NCBI GenBank assembly: GCA_029433475.1
Contig: JAQTIE010000008.1
Location: forward strand, 154,856 to 218,855
Direction: 5' to 3'
Origin: Neisseriaceae bacterium ESL0693
GTDB lineage: Bacteria; Pseudomonadota; Gammaproteobacteria; Burkholderiales; Neisseriaceae
Length of the DNA: 64,000 nucleotides
In this document: in pieces, positions 46,421-56,168 of the stretch
How positions within the stretch are numbered: the stretch's first letter is position 1
Layout: every line of letters starts with the position of its first letter
Program-made: the position numbers and the translations under genes
The notes under the pieces: model-generated
Database searches by the model: none
Seen by the model: only the letters and a program-made list of their open reading frames with translations
Told to the model about the DNA's origin: nothing

Positions 46421-47044
46421 TCAGTGAATTGATTGACTTTTAGCATGATGGCGAAATTGCCACGGTGCCACCGGATGAGACTGGCACCATAAACCCAGCC
46501 TCTGCTGCTGTGCCAGCAATTGTGCACGCTGATATTGGGTATAAGCAAGCGGATTTTGCTGTTTTTTAGCAATACTTTCATAATGCCAGGCATAGCCATG
46601 GCGCAACATCCACAGATTGATGTCTTGTCCCTGTAACAGGATTTGCCCCACTTCACGCTGATAGCGATCAATATTAATCACATTGATATCCACCATCTGA
46701 CCATAAACCTGTGCCGTCAGTGCATCACGGCTGTCCGTACCATAAGCCTGTCTGATTTCCGGCGCATCAATATTACTCAGCCGGATTTTATGTATCCTGC
46801 CCTGTGTATCCTCGATTCGCAACGTATCACCATCATGTACAGACACCACCCTGCCCCGATAAACACCGGTTTGCAACCCTTCATTGTTTGCCGGTACGGG
46901 TTGATTCTGAACTACGGCAATCAGCTGGTAAACGATCCGGTTCCACTGCGGCCACGACACTGGAATTTCATCCGGTAACCAGACCTTTAAAATGGTGGCC
47001 AGCACAATAATATAGAGTAAAAATTTACGCCATTGCTGCAACAA
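46421..47044 (-). CDS. Thermonuclease-like (SNase domain) protein with N-terminal membrane anchor
   Basis: The 207-residue protein begins with a hydrophobic segment (FLLYIIVLATILKVWLP) that may be a signal or anchor, then has a staphylococcal-nuclease OB-fold: VVSVHDGDTLRIEDTQGRIH, IRLSNIDAPEIRQAYG and DRYQREVGQILLQGQDINLW. The Asp, Arg and Glu catalytic positions (DGDT, RLSNIDAPE, DRYQRE) look intact. Such nucleases degrade extracellular or periplasmic DNA/RNA. It precedes nth with a 12-base gap and may be co-transcribed. Its role in this organism is unknown. Confidence 0.82.
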   Translation of the reverse strand: MLQQWRKFLLYIIVLATILKVWLPDEIPVSWPQWNRIVYQLIAVVQNQPVPANNEGLQTGVYRGRVVSVHDGDTLRIEDTQGRIHKIRLSNIDAPEIRQAYGTDSRDALTAQVYGQMVDINVINIDRYQREVGQILLQGQDINLWMLRHGYAWHYESIAKKQQNPLAYTQYQRAQLLAQQQRLGLWCQSHPVAPWQFRHHAKSQSIH

Positions 47045-47353
47045 TGATTACCTTTCCTGCCTTGTGAAATCAATTGGATAAATGAAAAGAAGTCATAAAA
47101 TAAACGCGATGTGCTTTCATCACATGCTGATCAAAGCATGGTGAAGAGCCATTTTGTGATAACCATCTAGAATAACGTTAATATGATAAAGACAATAAAT
47201 GTAAAATGTAAAACAGATAAACAGCAATAATCAGCATCTGCCTGAAACGAAATGACATAAAATAAACAGATATTCAGATAAAAACAACTGGCAGAAAAAC
47301 AGGCGGGCAGCAAAACCTGCGCCGCCCGCTCATGTTGACCGCTTCAGCATGGA
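47045..47353. other. Intergenic region before the nuclease gene, with the rpiA terminator
   Basis: Nothing coding is seen. Near the left of rpiA a hairpin (GCGGGC at 47303-47308 with GCCCGC at 47324-47329) is followed on the minus strand by CTGTTTTTC and should terminate rpiA. The rest is AT-rich and must hold the promoter for the nuclease-nth pair; none was clear. Confidence 0.55.
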
Positions 47354-48031
47354 TTAAATCTGTGCCTTCAGCACCTCCACCACACCACTGGCACGCGCTA
47401 GTAACAACACATCAGCCGGACGCGCAGCAAATAAACCATTTTCCACCACACCCGCAATCTCATTAATCTGATGTTCCATTTTCAGAGGTTCGTTCAGATT
47501 AAGGTGGCGCACATCCAAAATCACATTGCCATGATCGGTTTTACAACCCAGCCGCAATTCCGGCTCGCCGCCCATTTTTACCAGCTGGCGCGCCACCAGT
47601 GAGCGGGCATTTTCGGTGACTTCTACCGGCAAAGGCACATGTCCCAGGCGACTGACGTATTTACTTTCATCGGCAATACACACAAACATATCCGCCGCAC
47701 TGGCCACAATCTTTTCATTGAGTAATGCGCCGCCGCCACCTTTGATCATCTGCAAAAGATGATTGACTTCATCGGCGCCATCAATATAAACAGGCAAGTG
47801 ATGCACCTCATTGAGTGATACTTCGGTAATGCCATAATGCGCCAGTGCCTCGCTGGTAGCGCGCGAAGTGGTGACTGCCCCTTTAATCTGAATATCACTT
47901 TTAGCCAGTGCCTCAATAAAAAATTGTACAGTCGAACCGGTACCAATACCCAGATATTCATTTTCATGCACATATTGCAACGCTTTTTGTGCTGCCTGAC
48001 GCTTCAGATCATCCTGATTAACCTTAGCCAT
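47354..48031 (-). CDS. rpiA: Ribose-5-phosphate isomerase A RpiA
   Basis: RpiA interconverts ribose 5-phosphate and ribulose 5-phosphate in the pentose phosphate pathway. From 48031 (AGGAAG seven bases upstream) the product is 225 residues starting [15 protein letters not shown]. Active-site motifs are [22 protein letters not shown] with the catalytic aspartates, and [15 protein letters not shown] with Lys and Glu. An upstream in-frame ATG adds eight residues without support. Confidence 0.96.
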   Translation of the reverse strand: MAKVNQDDLKRQAAQKALQYVHENEYLGIGTGSTVQFFIEALAKSDIQIKGAVTTSRATSEALAHYGITEVSLNEVHHLPVYIDGADEVNHLLQMIKGGGGALLNEKIVASAADMFVCIADESKYVSRLGHVPLPVEVTENARSLVARQLVKMGGEPELRLGCKTDHGNVILDVRHLNLNEPLKMEHQINEIAGVVENGLFAARPADVLLLARASGVVEVLKAQI

Positions 48032-48112
48032 GCCCGTTCTTCCTTGATTTACCATTGATACCCATATGATTTTAAATCATATATCCTTATTCAAACCACT
48101 ACCTTCGGCTAT

Positions 48113-48595
48113 TCAAACCGAAGTCAGCAAAACCACCGCCTGAGCTGCCATGGCTTCCTGCCGCCCCAAATAACCTAATCCTTCATTGGTTTTGGCTTTA
48201 ATACTTACTGCTGCCGGCAACAAACCCAGATCAGTGGCAATATTGCTGCGCATCTGATCCAGATATGGCCGTAATTTGGGCTGCTGGGCGATGATGGTGC
48301 TGTCTATATTAACCACCGCCCAGCCTGCGTCCTGCACCGCGGCATAAGCACCGATCAACAACTTTCTGCTGTCGGCGTTCTGGTGTGCCGGATCATGATC
48401 AGGAAACCAGGTACCAATATCACCCAGAGCAGCAGCACCCAGTAAGGCATCGGTAATAGCGTGCAACAGTACATCCGCATCAGAATGACCTTGCAGACCC
48501 CGATCAAACGGCACGGTAACCCCACCCAGTATCAGCGGCCGGCCGGCCACCAGTGGATGAACATCATATCCTTGTCCTACGCGTATATTGCTCAT
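48113..48595 (-). CDS. ispF: 2-C-methyl-D-erythritol 2,4-cyclodiphosphate synthase IspF
   Basis: IspF cyclises CDP-methylerythritol 2-phosphate in the non-mevalonate isoprenoid pathway. At 160 residues it is full length, with the zinc ligands Asp and His in GYDVHPL and the third in [18 protein letters not shown], and the conserved [19 protein letters not shown] end. Its ATG overlaps the ispD stop (ATGA), so both are translated from one message. Confidence 0.97.
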   Translation of the reverse strand: MSNIRVGQGYDVHPLVAGRPLILGGVTVPFDRGLQGHSDADVLLHAITDALLGAAALGDIGTWFPDHDPAHQNADSRKLLIGAYAAVQDAGWAVVNIDSTIIAQQPKLRPYLDQMRSNIATDLGLLPAAVSIKAKTNEGLGYLGRQEAMAAQAVVLLTSV

Positions 48596-49299
48596 GACTC
48601 CAACTCCTGTTGCAAGAAAAATGTCGCCAATGATGCGTCTTCCGGACGCGTCAATTTAAAATTACTCGCTTCACCCTCAACCAGCATCGGCGTCAAACCC
48701 ATTGCCTCAATAGCGGAGGCGTCATCAGTAATCTGATCAACATCGGCCTTTACCAGTGCCTCTTGTAGTAAACCGGTACGAAACATCTGCGGCGTCTGTG
48801 CCTGCCATACATTCTGGCGTTTAATCGTTCTGATCGCCTGTTGTTGACCATTGGCCTCTTTGAGTGTATCGGCCACCGGCAAAGCCAGTAATCCGCCCAC
48901 CGCATCATCGCCCACCTGCCGGATTAACCGCAAAATAGCCGCATGGGAAATACAGCAGCGCGCCGCATCATGCACCAATACCCAGTCATCACTGTCCAGC
49001 AGATGACGCGCCCGCGCCTCTTTTAATGCATTAAGTACCGTTTTTGCCCGGGTAGCACCACCACAACGCAATAATTGAAGTTTAGCATTGTGACTGGCTG
49101 GGGGATAGAGATGATCAATATATGAATCCTCTCCAGACACCACCAGCAACACCTGATCAATATCACCCAAGGCAAGAAACCGGTCTACCGTATGTTGTAA
49201 TACCGTTTTACCCGCCAGTGTATGGTATTGTTTCGGATAAGTCGCACCAAAGCGCGCACCGACACCAGCCGCAGGAATCAGGGCAATATAGCGCCTCAT
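48592..49299 (-). CDS. ispD: 2-C-methyl-D-erythritol 4-phosphate cytidylyltransferase IspD
   Basis: IspD attaches CMP to methylerythritol 4-phosphate. From 49299 the product is 235 residues: [22 protein letters not shown] is the nucleotide-binding loop, followed by [12 protein letters not shown] and [16 protein letters not shown]. The longer in-frame start at 49344 is inside dnaQ and is rejected; the chosen ATG overlaps the dnaQ stop by four bases. dnaQ-ispD-ispF thus form one coupled unit. Confidence 0.96.
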   Translation of the reverse strand: MRRYIALIPAAGVGARFGATYPKQYHTLAGKTVLQHTVDRFLALGDIDQVLLVVSGEDSYIDHLYPPASHNAKLQLLRCGGATRAKTVLNALKEARARHLLDSDDWVLVHDAARCCISHAAILRLIRQVGDDAVGGLLALPVADTLKEANGQQQAIRTIKRQNVWQAQTPQMFRTGLLQEALVKADVDQITDDASAIEAMGLTPMLVEGEASNFKLTRPEDASLATFFLQQELES

Positions 49300-50033
49300 G
49301 ACAGAGATTTCTTGGCTGAGGGCTGACCTTGTCGCCACAGACATTCACCATCCACATTTTTATCCAGTATGTCCAGATAGGCCTCATGTTCGGCCAATTC
49401 TTCAGCACTGGCCGGCTGCACCCACAGCGGCGGATGTTTGACCCGCGCCACCGATGAACCATCACCACCAGAAGCGGTGGCCGGTGCCATCAATTCATCG
49501 ACCAGACTGAATTGACTGCGCGTCATGGCCAGATAAACTTCACTGAGTAATTCACAGTCAATCAACGCACCATGTAACACGCGCTTACTGCGGTCTACAT
49601 CGAGGCGGTTACACAAAGCATCCAACGAATTTTTCTGACCGGGATAGCGTTCACGCGCCATCGCCAGCGTATCGATCACATTGACGGCCACTTGTTCAAC
49701 CGGTGGCATGTTCAGACGGGCAAATTCCATATTCAGAAAACCCAGATCAAACGGCGCATTATGAATCACCAGTTCGGCGCCACGCAGATAATCGGCAATC
49801 TGATCAGCCACACCCGCAAATACCGGCGCCTCTTCGGCAGCCAGCTTTTCCCGTGTAATACCATGAATGGCAATGGCTTCTTCGGCAATGTCCCGTTCGG
49901 GATCAATAAATAGATGCAGATAACTGCCGGTTAAGCGCCGATCAATCATTTCGACACCGGCAAATTCAATCAAACGATCCCCCGTTTGTGCCGATAAACC
50001 TGTGGTTTCAGTATCAAGAATAATTTGACGCAT
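49296..50033 (-). CDS. dnaQ: DNA polymerase III epsilon subunit DnaQ (3'-5' exonuclease)
   Basis: DnaQ is the proofreading subunit of the replicative polymerase. From 50033 (AGGATAGGC just upstream) the product is 245 residues. The DEDDh catalytic residues are visible: Asp and Glu in IILDTETTGL, Asp in HNAPFDLGFLNMEF, and His and Asp in HGALIDCELLSEVYL. The C-terminal part after residue 180 is the tail that binds the alpha subunit. An upstream in-frame ATG at 50111 adds 26 residues that do not match the family. Confidence 0.95.
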   Translation of the reverse strand: MRQIILDTETTGLSAQTGDRLIEFAGVEMIDRRLTGSYLHLFIDPERDIAEEAIAIHGITREKLAAEEAPVFAGVADQIADYLRGAELVIHNAPFDLGFLNMEFARLNMPPVEQVAVNVIDTLAMARERYPGQKNSLDALCNRLDVDRSKRVLHGALIDCELLSEVYLAMTRSQFSLVDELMAPATASGGDGSSVARVKHPPLWVQPASAEELAEHEAYLDILDKNVDGECLWRQGQPSAKKSLS

Positions 50034-50198
50034 GCCTATCCTGTCAGAAACAGCAACACCCGTTGCCAGTTTAAAAAAGGATATCATACTAAAAAATCCT
50101 TCATGAGACACACAAGACAGCTGTAATTCATGTTTTTTAACATGGTTGCAATAAAAGAGTTATTTTTATTCTTTATAAAATCAATATATTAATTAAAT

Positions 50199-50242
50199 AA
50201 TAATAACTATCATTTGCGTTTAAAATTATTTTTGTTTATGAT
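50199..50242 (+). promoter_or_regulatory. Predicted promoter with overlapping Fur box, plus strand
   Basis: A sigma-70 promoter is visible: -35 TTGCGT (50214-50219), 17-base spacer and -10 TATGAT (50237-50242). A 19-base element at 50199-50217 matches the Fur-box consensus GATAATGATAATCATTATC at 13 of 19 positions and overlaps the -35 box, the usual arrangement for Fur repression. It drives transcription rightward into a stretch without a credible gene. Confidence 0.5.
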
Positions 50243-50248
50243 GACACA

Positions 50249-50414
50249 CATGATGAAAACAGATTGATAGCAGTTGTTTTCAGCCAACGATTTTAATGAA
50301 TGATGCGTAGCCTACCATCATTGGATTTTCAGAGTTTTTAGATTTTTTATGTCTCAGTTTGATAGTGGTTTGTGTTCCTTATTAGCGCCTCCTTTAACCG
50401 GAGGCGATTTTTTT
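50249..50414 (+). ncRNA. Candidate Fur-regulated small RNA
   Basis: The predicted transcript starts about seven bases after the -10 box and ends at a clear intrinsic terminator: CGCCTCC (50386-50392) pairs with GGAGGCG (50400-50406), followed by ATTTTTTT. The length is about 166 bases. The plan (Fur box, short RNA, terminator) is that of RyhB and NrrF, iron-responsive RNAs of enterics and Neisseria. I could not compare it with known RNAs. A short frame starting at 50350 (MSQFDSGLCSL) runs through the terminator and is unlikely to be a gene. Confidence 0.45.
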
Positions 50415-50473
50415 ATGTCTGTGATGAGGGTGATGCAATCAGCCGCCACCTCATCACAGCTATCTGCCGATAA

Positions 50474-51883
50474 TTACTCTGCTTTTGCATCAGGCATCCT
50501 GGGCTCATAACGACCCGCCATCGCCTGATAAATCAGACTTTCATTTTGCAATACCGTATAGCGATCATTCAACAACGCCTGAGCTGAACTGTATTCGGTA
50601 TTGAGTGCATCCAGCCAATCGCTTAACGGATTGGCGCCATACTGATAGCGTACCTGATAATAATGGCTGTTTTTAAGGTCAAACTGATGTTTTTGCTGAC
50701 TGTTGGTCAGCATTTCCCTGCTTAGCCGGTATTGCTGATGATAACGCGACACTTCATTCAATGCCGTGGTCAGGCTCTGTTCAAAACTGACTTGCGCACT
50801 CTTAAACGCCACCTCAGCCTCTTTGGTCTGCCAATGCAAAGTCTGCCAGTTTAAAAATGGCAGATTCAGCGCTACACTGCCCACCCCTACAGGTAGACGT
50901 AAGGCATTATCAAAGCGGTTAGAACGCGAATTCACCGCCGTATCTAAAGAAATACTCGGATACCAGCTTCTTTTTTGCGCTGTCTGACTGGCATAAGCCG
51001 ATTGCAACCGATATTCAGCTGCGCGCAAATCAGGCCGGTTGGCCAATACCGATAAAGGTACTGACAGATTTACTGGCACATCCGGTAATGACTGCAATGA
51101 AACCGGGGCAAGTGTCAGCTTCTGATCCGGTTTCAGATTCAAGAGATTATGCAGACTCTGAACCATCTGCAACCGGTTTTCCTGCAAAGATAAAACATTA
51201 TTTTGCGCATTCAGTAAAGACTGCTGTGCCTTGGTGACATTCAGACTGGAAACCTTACCTTGCCGATACTGCGCCGTTGCAATGCGAGCAATCTGTTGAT
51301 ACTGTTTGATGCTTTGATGATTTAATTCAATGGCCTCATCCAGATAAGCCAGATGGAAATAAGTATCAATCACGCTATTGATCAATGACAGCCGGCTGGC
51401 TTCTTGATCAGCCCGACTGGCCTGATATGACCAGCGGGCTGCCTCAGTCTCAGCGCGAACTTTCTGCCATACATCCACTTCATAGCTTAATCCAAGCTGA
51501 CCATTAAAACTACGCGTTGAAGCGCCGCCGCGTTTCAGATCTTTACTGCTTGATGCACCCAAAGAACCACTGCCCTGCGGCCACAGACCCGCCCCCACCT
51601 CATTGGCACTATAGCGCGCTTTTTCCGCATTCAGCGCTGCCTGACGCAAATCCAGATTGTTGTCCAGCGCCTTTTGCACCAGTTGATTCAGTTGCTGATC
51701 CTGATAGGCAGTCCACCATTCGGGATCAATCTGATACTGACGCACAATTTCCGCCGTACTGAGCATACCGGCCTGATGTAATTGCTGTTGCGGATAAGAC
51801 GAGACACTGGCGCAGGAACTTAAAGCCAATACGCCTGTCCAGATCAGTAACTGTCGTTGTAGATTGTCTGACCAAATATTCAT
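50474..51883 (-). CDS. Outer-membrane efflux channel lipoprotein (NodT/OprM family)
   Basis: The 469-residue protein is a TolC-like channel. Its signal ends in a lipobox (GVLALSSCASVSSYP), as in OprM/NodT proteins. Typical repeats are AALNAEKARYSANEVGAGLWPQ, LDEAIELNHQSIKQYQQIAR and RPDLRAAEYRLQSAYASQ. It lies 43 bases after macB and completes a tripartite pump with MacAB. The start is at 51883, with no strong ribosome site; longer in-frame starts overlap macB's region without a signal peptide. Confidence 0.88.
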   Translation of the reverse strand: MNIWSDNLQRQLLIWTGVLALSSCASVSSYPQQQLHQAGMLSTAEIVRQYQIDPEWWTAYQDQQLNQLVQKALDNNLDLRQAALNAEKARYSANEVGAGLWPQGSGSLGASSSKDLKRGGASTRSFNGQLGLSYEVDVWQKVRAETEAARWSYQASRADQEASRLSLINSVIDTYFHLAYLDEAIELNHQSIKQYQQIARIATAQYRQGKVSSLNVTKAQQSLLNAQNNVLSLQENRLQMVQSLHNLLNLKPDQKLTLAPVSLQSLPDVPVNLSVPLSVLANRPDLRAAEYRLQSAYASQTAQKRSWYPSISLDTAVNSRSNRFDNALRLPVGVGSVALNLPFLNWQTLHWQTKEAEVAFKSAQVSFEQSLTTALNEVSRYHQQYRLSREMLTNSQQKHQFDLKNSHYYQVRYQYGANPLSDWLDALNTEYSSAQALLNDRYTVLQNESLIYQAMAGRYEPRMPDAKAE

Positions 51884-51926
51884 AACTGTGTTTTTTGCCT
51901 TATGGATTTTATGGATTTTGTCTGAT

Positions 51927-53867
51927 TTAATCGCGGGACAATGCATCAATCGGATTGAGGCGTGAAGCATTTCTGGCCGGCATAAAGCCAAAAATCACCC
52001 CGATAATGGTTGAACACAATACCGCCATGACAATCGACATGGTTGAAAATGACATGGCAAAATCCTTGGCCAGCGAATTAAACAGCACACTGATGATAAA
52101 AGACAACAATACGCCGGTTAAACCACCGATCAGGCAGATCAGCACCGCTTCAATCAAAAACTGTTCCAGAATATTGCGCTGACGGGCACCAATGGCCATG
52201 CGGATACCGATTTCCCTGGTGCGTTCCGTCACAGACACCAGCATGATATTCATTACCCCGATACCACCTACCACCAGCGAAATCAAGGCGATACAGGAAA
52301 TCAGCAAAGTCATGGTACCGGTTGTGCTTTCAATGGCCTGTTTAATCGTATCACTGTTGCGGGTAAAGAAGTCTTCGGTACCGCCATGTCTTGCTGTCAG
52401 AAAAGCCACAATACTTCTTTCCGCGGTTTGTGAATTCACCTGATCCTTGATTTTTACCATCACCGAACTGATGTATTTATTGCCTGAAATGCGATTCATC
52501 AAAGTGGTATAAGGCATCCACAATTGTAAAGAATCGCTGTCAGCAAAACCCATGTTATTGGCATTGGCTACCCCGATCACTGTTAATGGCCGCTGATTCA
52601 GTAAAATCACCTGTCCCAAAGGATTGGTACCATCAGCAAAAAGCTTGTTTCTGGTATTATCATCAATCACTACTACCTGATTGTTCTGAACAACATCATT
52701 GGCATCAAATAAACGACCCTGGTCCAGCGTAATACCACGCACATCAAAATATTGTTCTCCTACGCCAAATAGCTGCGCCGTCAGCGACTGATTACCGTAA
52801 GTGAGCGTACTGCCCATAGTACTGCCAGGGGTCACGCTATCCACGTAATCCTGTTGTTTCAAGGCTTCCGCATCAGCCACCGTCAGCGTTTTAATCCGGC
52901 CGGAATGCCGGTCACCAAAACCCTTGCCAGGATAAATACTGATGGTATTGGTACCCATGGCATTGATGTTTTCCAGAATTTTTGCCTGCGAACCGCGCCC
53001 CAGTGCCACCACCGATACTACTGAAGCAATCCCAATGATGATGCCCAGCATGGTCAGTAATGAACGCATTTTGTGCGCCAGAATCGCCTGTACTGACATC
53101 TTAAATGATTCGAATAACTGGTCTTTATAAAAAAGCCATGATTTCGGTTCGGGCATACACTCAATATAACTGGCGGCAATATGGCTATTTTTACTGTGGT
53201 CAGCAATCACTTCACCGTCACGGATTTCAATCACCCGGTTGGCGTTGGCGGCAATGCCCGGGTCATGCGTGACCATCACAATGGTGTGTCCTTGCCGATG
53301 CAACTGGTGCAGAATATCCATCACATTCTGACCACTGGCGGTATCCAGTGCACCGGTTGGCTCATCGGCCAGAATAATTTCACCGCCGTTCATCAATGCC
53401 CGCGCAATACTGACCCTTTGCTGCTGACCGCCCGATAATGCACTGGGTTTATTCTCTTCCTTACCCGCCAGACCCAGCCTATTGAGTAATTCATCGGCAC
53501 GCTGATGGCGCTGATGCTGCGGCATACCTGCATATACAGCCGGCAATTCAACATTTTCACGCGCATCCAGCATACCCAAAAGGTTATAGCGCTGAAAAAT
53601 AAATCCCAGCCGCTGCCGCCGTAAGGCGGCCAGCTCATCGCTATTCATGCTGGCAGTTTCAATACCGTCGATTTTATAAGAACCGGAAGAAGGCACATCA
53701 AGACAACCGATGATGTTCATCAAGGTCGATTTTCCCGAGCCTGACTGGCCGATAATGGCCACAAAATCGCCCTTTTCAATGCTCAGATTAATGTCTTTAA
53801 GCACATGAACCCGGCTCTCACCCTGTCCGAACCAGCGATTAATATTTTTGATTTCCAATAAACTCAT
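51927..53867 (-). CDS. macB: MacB-type ABC transporter (ATPase-permease)
   Basis: MacB couples ATP hydrolysis to periplasmic extrusion through the outer-membrane channel. The 646-residue protein has an N-terminal ATPase (Walker A IIGQSGSGKSTLMN, signature ALSGGQQQRVSIA, Walker B IILADEPTGALD), one helix after about residue 265, a large periplasmic domain, and three C-terminal helices with FtsX-like sequence (GGIGVMNIMLVSVTERTREIG, then RMAIGARQRNI). It follows macA by three bases. Substrates in the family range from macrolides to siderophores and toxins. Confidence 0.94.
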   Translation of the reverse strand: MSLLEIKNINRWFGQGESRVHVLKDINLSIEKGDFVAIIGQSGSGKSTLMNIIGCLDVPSSGSYKIDGIETASMNSDELAALRRQRLGFIFQRYNLLGMLDARENVELPAVYAGMPQHQRHQRADELLNRLGLAGKEENKPSALSGGQQQRVSIARALMNGGEIILADEPTGALDTASGQNVMDILHQLHRQGHTIVMVTHDPGIAANANRVIEIRDGEVIADHSKNSHIAASYIECMPEPKSWLFYKDQLFESFKMSVQAILAHKMRSLLTMLGIIIGIASVVSVVALGRGSQAKILENINAMGTNTISIYPGKGFGDRHSGRIKTLTVADAEALKQQDYVDSVTPGSTMGSTLTYGNQSLTAQLFGVGEQYFDVRGITLDQGRLFDANDVVQNNQVVVIDDNTRNKLFADGTNPLGQVILLNQRPLTVIGVANANNMGFADSDSLQLWMPYTTLMNRISGNKYISSVMVKIKDQVNSQTAERSIVAFLTARHGGTEDFFTRNSDTIKQAIESTTGTMTLLISCIALISLVVGGIGVMNIMLVSVTERTREIGIRMAIGARQRNILEQFLIEAVLICLIGGLTGVLLSFIISVLFNSLAKDFAMSFSTMSIVMAVLCSTIIGVIFGFMPARNASRLNPIDALSRD

Positions 53868-53870
53868 GGC

Positions 53871-55046
53871 TTACATTCTCGGACCGCGCATTTTGGCCGC
53901 ATCCGCACGCGCCGCGCCATTGCTTAATGAAGTCAACACCACCTGCTCGCCATCTTTCAGCCCTGATTTGATTTCAGTCCGCATACCATCGCTGATGCCC
54001 GTCTGAATCTGAACATCATGCACCTGATGGTCTTTACCCAGTACCTGCACCCATTTTTTGCCTTGCCGGTACTGAATGGCCTGATTAGAAACCGTCGGCA
54101 CCTGCTTGGCCGCCTGAATCAGAATACTGTTTTGAGTTGTCATGCCGATATGCAGACCGCCATCATCATTGGGCACCAAAGCCCGGGCATAATAATAAAT
54201 GGCACTGTCACTGGTATCGGTAGAGGTATTGTAGCTGCCTTGTGACATGGTGGTTAAACCTGGGTCAACCGATTCCAGTTTGGCATGTCTGACTTCCGAA
54301 TGGTTGGATAAAGTCGTCAGCGTCAGCGGCATACCCACTTTTACCTTACTTATATCACCCTCAGCAATCTGCATTTTATTCAACATTTTACTCAAATCAG
54401 CCAGCTGAATAATCGTGGGTGTATTCTGGCTGGCATTAACCGTCTGCCCTTCTTCCACCGGAATGGAAACCACCGTACCGCTCATCGGCGCCGTAATACG
54501 AGTATAGCCAAGATCTGCCTCAGAAGTATTGATGGCAATCTGTGTCTGTTTGATCTGTGATTTTAATTCAGCCACATTGGCCTTGGCTGCGGCCAGTGCG
54601 TCCTGCGCATTGTCCCAATCCATTTGCGAAGTAGCGTCCTCAGCCATTAAAGCCTTTTCACGATCATAGGCACGCTGTTTCATTTTCAGTGCAATCTCTG
54701 CTGACACCAATTGCGCCCGATAAGTATCCAGCCTGGCTTTATTGGTATTTAACGTATTGATCTGCGTGGTAGAATCAATTTCAGCAATCAAATCACCCTT
54801 ATGCACCTGTTGCCCCAGTTTGACATACAGCTTTTTAATCTGACCCGAAGCCTGTGCACCTACATCAACCAGCTGGGCAGCCGCAATCTCACCAGTGGCA
54901 TTAACAGTCTGGGTGATATCTGCGCGGCGTACAGTATCAGTCACATAATTGATTTCATCTTTTGGTTTGAATAGCCACCACACCAAACCGATGACAACCA
55001 CCACAGCCACCAATACACCAAGTCTTTTCAGCCATTTTTTATTCAT
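53871..55046 (-). CDS. macA: MacA-type periplasmic adaptor protein
   Basis: MacA is the adaptor that joins MacB to the outer-membrane channel. The 391-residue protein has an N-terminal anchor (LGVLVAVVVVIGLVWWLF), a biotinyl-lipoyl domain split by a coiled-coil hairpin (residues about 90-170, with ALMAEDATSQMDWDNAQDAL), and a beta-barrel ending GLKDGEQVVLTSLSNGAARA. macB follows directly. The only upstream promoter seen (55131-55159) overlaps a Fur-box match, so the operon may respond to iron. Confidence 0.92.
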   Translation of the reverse strand: MNKKWLKRLGVLVAVVVVIGLVWWLFKPKDEINYVTDTVRRADITQTVNATGEIAAAQLVDVGAQASGQIKKLYVKLGQQVHKGDLIAEIDSTTQINTLNTNKARLDTYRAQLVSAEIALKMKQRAYDREKALMAEDATSQMDWDNAQDALAAAKANVAELKSQIKQTQIAINTSEADLGYTRITAPMSGTVVSIPVEEGQTVNASQNTPTIIQLADLSKMLNKMQIAEGDISKVKVGMPLTLTTLSNHSEVRHAKLESVDPGLTTMSQGSYNTSTDTSDSAIYYYARALVPNDDGGLHIGMTTQNSILIQAAKQVPTVSNQAIQYRQGKKWVQVLGKDHQVHDVQIQTGISDGMRTEIKSGLKDGEQVVLTSLSNGAARADAAKMRGPRM

Positions 55047-55130
55047 TACCTGCGATTTCCATTGATGATTTAATTATTTATTGATTCATACCGCTTCAAA
55101 GTCAGCACCTTGAATTTACAGCAAGCAGTG

Positions 55131-55160
55131 ATTGTAAATGTGATACTGATTCTCATCAAC
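55131..55160 (-). promoter_or_regulatory. Predicted macA promoter with overlapping Fur box
   Basis: On the minus strand TTGATG (complement of 55154-55159), a 17-base spacer and TACAAT (complement of 55131-55136) form a good sigma-70 promoter 85-113 bases upstream of macA. The 19 bases at 55142-55160 match the Fur consensus at 14 of 19 positions and cover the -35 box and part of the spacer, the standard place for Fur repression. Confidence 0.6.
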
Positions 55161-55523
55161 ATTTTCATGTACGGTATAAACAAAGCTTTCACTCATAATC
55201 ATTGTTTATCTGTCTTCTGATTCTGGACACAAGAGAAAAATCAGCATCATTGCTCTACCACTGACCAAGATAACCCACTTTTCAATTCAATGACAATAAA
55301 ATATAGAGCGTCATACCGCCAGCAGCCTGACCAATGAACCGCATTATCCTATATTTTGCTGAGAGATCATAGCACTATCGGCGGGCTTACTTGTATTCAG
55401 TTGTTCTGTTCGCGTCAGCCCTATGGCAGCCAACATATTGACCAAACCAAAGACATCGTTTACTGTGTTATTTATTCTGTTTTATCTGGCTCAATTTTCT
55501 TTTCCATCATGATTATCTCTCCT
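55161..55523. other. Intergenic region between macA promoter and coaD
   Basis: No gene is supported. The coaD reading frame extends upstream to 55356, but that part does not belong to the family. The coaD promoter must lie here; no clear -35/-10 pair was identified. Confidence 0.45.
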
Positions 55524-56024
55524 ATGCGCCGGGCGGTTTATGCCGGTAGTTTTGATCCGCCCACCAACGGTCATTTATGGATGATTCGTCAGGCACAGGC
55601 CTTATTTGACGAATTAATTGTCGCCATCGGTGTTAATCCGGAAAAGAAAGCCACCTACAGCGTTGAAGAACGCACCGAGATGTTGCGTGCTATTACCGCA
55701 GATTTTGCCAATGTCAGCATCAGTGCCTTTGAAAACCAGTTTCTGGTGAATTACGCCAAAAGTATTGGCGCCAAATACATTATCCGCGGTATTCGTACCG
55801 GCTCTGATTATGAATATGAACGCAGCATGCGCTACATCAATCACGATTTGCAATCCGATATCAGTACCGTGTTTCTGATGCCACCGCGCGAATATGCCGA
55901 AGTATCCTCCACCATGGTCAAAGGCATGGTAGGCCCCGGCAACTGGCAACACATCATTCAGCGTTATGTCCCCATACCGGTATATCATCACATGATTAAA
56001 AACCAGACCACTGAAGAAAAATAG
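55524..56024 (+). CDS. coaD: Phosphopantetheine adenylyltransferase CoaD
   Basis: CoaD adenylylates 4'-phosphopantetheine, the penultimate step of CoA synthesis. From 55524 the product is 166 residues: [20 protein letters not shown] has the nucleotide-binding TxGH motif (here TNGH), followed by [18 protein letters not shown] and [18 protein letters not shown]. The ISSTxR-like motif is VSSTMVKGM. Longer in-frame starts at 55356 or 55509 add residues outside the family. Complements coaBC at 33.5-34.7 kb. Confidence 0.95.
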   Translation: MRRAVYAGSFDPPTNGHLWMIRQAQALFDELIVAIGVNPEKKATYSVEERTEMLRAITADFANVSISAFENQFLVNYAKSIGAKYIIRGIRTGSDYEYERSMRYINHDLQSDISTVFLMPPREYAEVSSTMVKGMVGPGNWQHIIQRYVPIPVYHHMIKNQTTEEK

Positions 56025-56168
56025 TCCGCCAGAATACCATCACCACAACTTCATAAGCCAGCCCGGCCACCATCATTGATCATGAGGGTAATCTTTTCAT
56101 ACACACCACCATAATAATATATAATATAAAGTGTATTTCCACGGCAAACACCTTTTGAAAGGATTATT

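Noticed and set aside
50350..50511. Short frame MSQFDSGLCSLLAPP...
   Set aside because: It runs through the terminator hairpin and into the antisense of the channel gene; no ribosome site.
55356..55523. N-terminal extension of CoaD
   Set aside because: The 56 extra residues are not in the family, and they would delay the nucleotide-binding motif that normally starts the protein.
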